Source: Coriobacteriia bacterium
GTDB taxonomy: Bacteria > Actinomycetota > Coriobacteriia > WRKU01 > WQUG01
DNA: 8,537 bases
Assembly (NCBI GenBank): GCA_009785705.1
Contig: WQVS01000062.1
Coordinates: forward strand, 1-8,537
Direction of reading: 5' to 3'
Below are positions 6,640-8,537 of the stretch, piece after piece (the stretch's first letter is position 1; each line of letters opens with the position of its first letter). The notes beneath the pieces are model-generated. The model had not been told where the DNA came from and ran no database searches. It saw only the letters and a program-made list of their open reading frames with translations. Both the position numbers and the translations under genes were made by a program.

Positions 6640-7710
6640 ATGAAGTCATTTGCTTCTGACAATTATGCAGGCGCTCACCCCGCTGTTTTTGAGGCCCTAA
6701 TTCAGGCAAATATTCAACATGTGCCCTCATATGGGGATGACCCCTATACGGACAGGGCGCTAGCGGCGCTGCAGGCACAATTTGGCGCAGACACTCATGC
6801 AAGGCTTCTCTTTAATGGAACTTCAGCAAATATCCTCTGCCTCTCAGCACTGATGAAGCCCTGGGATGGTGTCATCGCAGCAAAGATGGCTCACATTAAC
6901 ACAGATGAATGTGGTGCTCCAGAAAGGGTAGCAGGCATCAAGGTTATACCTATCGATACTGACAATGGCAAACTAACCGTAGAAGCAATTGCTCCCGCAG
7001 TTGAGCATTTGCAAGGCTTTGAGCACGCGCGTCAACCCAAGGTAGTGTCGATTAGTAATGTTGCAGAACTGGGTACACTTTATTCCCCCGAAGAGACGAA
7101 AGCTTTGGCAGACTATGCTCATTCAAAGGGCATGTATCTACATGTTGATGGTGCACGTCTTGCTAATGCGGCAGCTGCACAGGGCGTGTCGCTTGCAGCC
7201 TTGACTAGCGAGGCAGGTGTGGATGCACTCAGCCTAGGTGGCACGAAAAATGGCATGATGTATGGTGATGCAGCACTGTGGTTTGGTGAGGCTGCAGAGG
7301 TTGTTAAGGCTGGCAGCTTTATGCTTTGCAAGGCCTCGAGCATGCTGGGTTCTAAGATGCGCTTTCAAGCTGCGCAGTTCTGCGCAATGTATGAGGGTGA
7401 ACTTTGGTTGGAGTGCGCCCGTCAAGCAAATCTCATGGCAAAAAGGCTGGCTGATGGTCTACCAGAAACTTGCGATGTAGCTTTTGTGGATGAAGTTGGC
7501 TTAGCTAATGAGGTGTTTGCTCATCTACCAAAAGAGATTATTAATCCCCTGCAGGAAGAATTTCACTTCTACACATGGGAGGCAGGAGCAGGCGATACCG
7601 ACATCGTGCGCTGGGTGACCTCTTGGGATACCACAGAAGATGAAGTAGATGTTCTTCTTGCTGCGATTAGAGCTGCGCTAGGGGATGAAAAGGTGAAGAA
7701 GTCGTGCTAA
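6640..7710 (+). CDS. Threonine-aldolase-family PLP enzyme
   Basis: The product (356 aa) belongs to the beta-eliminating lyase / low-specificity L-threonine aldolase family (fold type I, cytosolic). It most likely splits L-threonine or L-allo-threonine into glycine and acetaldehyde. Family marks are the N-terminal S-D-N-Y-A-G-A-H-P (where most have N-D), Y-G-D-D-P-Y-T (about 31-37), N-G-T-S-A-N (about 59-64) in the phosphate-binding region, H-V-D170-G-A-R173 for the PLP ring and substrate carboxylate, and the Schiff-base lysine K203 in G-G-T-K-N-G. It starts 5 bases after the topA stop, with only a weak GAGTGAG ribosome binding site inside the topA end, so it is probably translated from the topA message. 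Substrate range cannot be read from the sequence, and related enzymes of the family act on other beta-hydroxy amino acids. Confidence 0.85.
   Translation: MKSFASDNYAGAHPAVFEALIQANIQHVPSYGDDPYTDRALAALQAQFGADTHARLLFNGTSANILCLSALMKPWDGVIAAKMAHINTDECGAPERVAGIKVIPIDTDNGKLTVEAIAPAVEHLQGFEHARQPKVVSISNVAELGTLYSPEETKALADYAHSKGMYLHVDGARLANAAAAQGVSLAALTSEAGVDALSLGGTKNGMMYGDAALWFGEAAEVVKAGSFMLCKASSMLGSKMRFQAAQFCAMYEGELWLECARQANLMAKRLADGLPETCDVAFVDEVGLANEVFAHLPKEIINPLQEEFHFYTWEAGAGDTDIVRWVTSWDTTEDEVDVLLAAIRAALGDEKVKKSC
7690..7695 (+). promoter_or_regulatory. Ribosome binding site deciding a GTG start
   Basis: AAGGTG ends 8 bases before the GTG at 7704. The ATG at 7716 has no comparable site at proper distance. 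This favours the GTG start and hence a 7-base overlap with the preceding gene. Confidence 0.55.
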
Positions 7711-8291
7711 ACGCCATGATAGATCAGGGACCAGAAGAGGTTCAGACTAACTATCGCGCAGAGGAGACGGCAGGGTATTGTTCTATCTGCAACAAGATAG
7801 TTCCCCGCAAGGCAGATGCAAGTTGCTCAGAAGGCGAACATGAAGCGAGCCGAATCTCTGGATTAGTGCCTCTTGATGCAGAAGGAAAAATTCCTTTTCA
7901 GTTGCCAAAGTTCAATTGGGGGGCAGCCCTCATGCCACCTGTTTGGGGACCTATTCATGGTGCGCTCTCAGGTGCGATAGTTCTACCCATCATCATTTTT
8001 GCGCGTAATATTTTTCAGAACGCGCTTGCCTTGCCAGATGAGGCTACTCTGGTGCTGCGTATTATCGTGTGGGCGATTACAGTAAGTATTTTGCTTGGGA
8101 CTATCTATTTCATGTATTTCTACGGCAAGCGCGGCTACGGTCTTGCCTGGAGCAAATCAGCAATCTCTAAGCAGCCAGAAGTAACTCAAGAAATGTTTGA
8201 TGACTTCCTAAAGCGCGAACGCCTTTGGACGGCTTTGTCGGTGGTGTTGTTTGTAGGGTTTATAGTTTTGCTAATCAATTTCTGGCTCTAA
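7704..8291 (+). CDS. Small membrane protein with cysteine-rich N-terminus
   Basis: Not assigned to a named family. The 195-aa product has a soluble N-terminus with C26-x2-C29-x11-C41-x4-H46, which could be a small zinc ribbon. A F-N-W-G-A-A-L-M-P-P-V-W-G-P-I-H-G segment (about 70-86) leads into the first membrane helix (about 80-103). A second helix lies near 114-138 and a third at the extreme C-terminus (about 173-195), with a charged loop between them. Proteins with an F-N-W-G-A-x-x-x-P-P-x-W-G segment before membrane helices are frequent in Gram-positive genomes, often as zinc-ribbon membrane proteins of unknown function. GTG 7704 is preferred over ATG 7716 because of AAGGTG upstream. The start overlaps the aldolase stop by 7 bases, so translation is likely coupled. 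The stop codon lies in the outer end of a large inverted repeat. Confidence 0.75.
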   Translation: MLNAMIDQGPEEVQTNYRAEETAGYCSICNKIVPRKADASCSEGEHEASRISGLVPLDAEGKIPFQLPKFNWGAALMPPVWGPIHGALSGAIVLPIIIFARNIFQNALALPDEATLVLRIIVWAITVSILLGTIYFMYFYGKRGYGLAWSKSAISKQPEVTQEMFDDFLKRERLWTALSVVLFVGFIVLLINFWL

Positions 8292-8413
8292 GAATGTTTC
8301 TGACGTCCAGACTCGGTGTCGCTCAGATTTTTTGAAATGGACACGTAGCTGACTACGCTTGCCATTCCAAAAAATCAGGGCTTCTTGATTCTGAACGTCA
8401 GAAACATTCTTAG
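8288..8413. repeat. 126-bp inverted repeat, probable large hairpin
   Basis: Both halves are related through a centre between 8350 and 8351. The outer 19 bases (8288-8306 and 8395-8413) are perfectly complementary. The next region (8307-8324) pairs partly. A second block, GATTTTTTGAAATGG on the left (8326-8340), pairs with 8362-8376 at 14 of 15 positions with a one-base shift. CGTAG/CTACG (8344-8348, 8353-8357) closes a CTGA loop. The halves are thus two diverged inverted copies of a sequence of about 61 bases. It starts at the TAA stop of the preceding gene and ends 34 bases before the next ATG. It may act as a terminator or be an interspersed or MITE-like element; no transposase is present. 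Confidence 0.9.
8299..8333 (+). terminator. Candidate terminator for the topA operon (left arm)
   Basis: TCTGA (8299-8303) can pair with TCAGA (8323-8327), with an inner GAC/GTC pairing (8310-8312, 8318-8320), followed directly by six T (8328-8333). The stem is short and interrupted, so it competes with folding of the whole 126-base hairpin. It is the only T-tract-linked hairpin after the topA gene group. Confidence 0.4.
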
Positions 8414-8435
8414 TAAATGGTAAAAATGAGAATTG

Positions 8436-8441
8436 TATACT
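8436..8441 (+). promoter_or_regulatory. -10 box of the last gene, probably leaderless
   Basis: TATACT (5 of 6 to TATAAT) ends 6 bases before the ATG at 8448, so transcription would begin on or next to the A of the start codon. No Shine-Dalgarno lies before this ATG. No good -35 box is seen at 16-18 bases; that position falls just beyond the edge of the inverted repeat. Confidence 0.45.
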
Positions 8442-8447
8442 AGACAC

Positions 8448-8537
8448 ATGAAGAAATTCTTTCGCTCACTCATTTTGACTCTTATCTTTGTCGCCTTTGT
8501 GGCGGGAGCAACTTATGTCACCATGTATCGCTTGGGT
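8448..8537 (+). CDS. Start of a membrane-anchored or secreted protein, cut by window end
   Basis: Only 30 codons are visible and the frame is open to the last base. The N-terminus M-K-K-F-F-R is basic and is followed by a hydrophobic stretch (S-L-I-L-T-L-I-F-V-A-F-V-A-G-A, about residues 7-21). This is typical of an uncleaved signal anchor or a signal peptide of an exported protein. No lipobox cysteine is seen in the visible part. The family cannot be named. A TATACT box just upstream supports a real, separately transcribed gene that may be translated from a leaderless mRNA. Confidence 0.55.
   Translation, partial: MKKFFRSLILTLIFVAFVAGATYVTMYRLG

Noticed and set aside
6272..6802. 176-codon antisense frame opposite the end of topA
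   Set aside because: It is the reverse reading of the lysine-rich tail, giving Cys/Leu/Phe-rich low complexity, and has no own start signals.
8288..8413. Insertion sequence
   Set aside because: The inverted repeat encloses no coding sequence and no transposase is present; only a non-autonomous element or terminator remains possible.
1..8537. tRNA, rRNA, riboswitch, defence or biosynthetic cluster
   Set aside because: No such signature was found. The genes are mostly housekeeping functions with one unassigned membrane protein and one truncated unknown.

Overview
The window is a stretch of ordinary bacterial chromosome, most likely from a low-to-mid GC actinobacterium. Three things point that way. 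DNA topoisomerase I has no zinc fingers and ends in a lysine-rich tail built from A-K-K/T repeats. A comEC-holA pair runs convergently into rpsT, an order I recall from Mycobacterium (Rv2412-Rv2414). Two genes have a -10 box placed so that transcription would start on the ATG itself (leaderless mRNA, common in this phylum). The base composition, close to balanced by eye, would fit Coriobacteriia/Atopobiaceae or another low-GC actinobacterial group, but the genus cannot be fixed from the sequence.

Layout. 1-138 is the flank of an upstream gene and a possible promoter. 139-3584 (+) is a two-gene unit: comEC (DNA-uptake channel with a metallo-beta-lactamase-type domain) overlapping holA (DNA polymerase III delta) by an ATGA junction. 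3602-3865 (-) is rpsT (ribosomal protein S20), convergent with holA. Its best terminator hairpin lies inside the holA coding sequence. 3866-4159 is a divergent intergenic region holding the rpsT promoter and leader, three degenerate repeats spaced about 70 bp, an imperfect dyad and the topA promoter. 4160-8291 (+) is a tight three-gene unit: topA, a threonine-aldolase-family PLP enzyme, and a small membrane protein with a cysteine-rich N-terminus. 8288-8413 is a 126-bp nearly symmetric inverted repeat that begins at the last stop codon. 8448-8537 is the start of another gene, cut by the window end, with a membrane-anchor or signal-peptide N-terminus.

How the parts relate. comEC and holA are a conserved but functionally mixed pair (DNA uptake and clamp loading). 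topA relaxes negative supercoils. The aldolase and the membrane protein are probably co-transcribed with topA because of spacing rather than shared function. No mobile-element gene, CRISPR, rRNA or tRNA was seen. I found no clear new multi-gene system. The most interesting signals are non-coding: the large inverted repeat, the spaced repeats upstream of topA, the strand-specific terminator within holA, and the two apparently leaderless starts.
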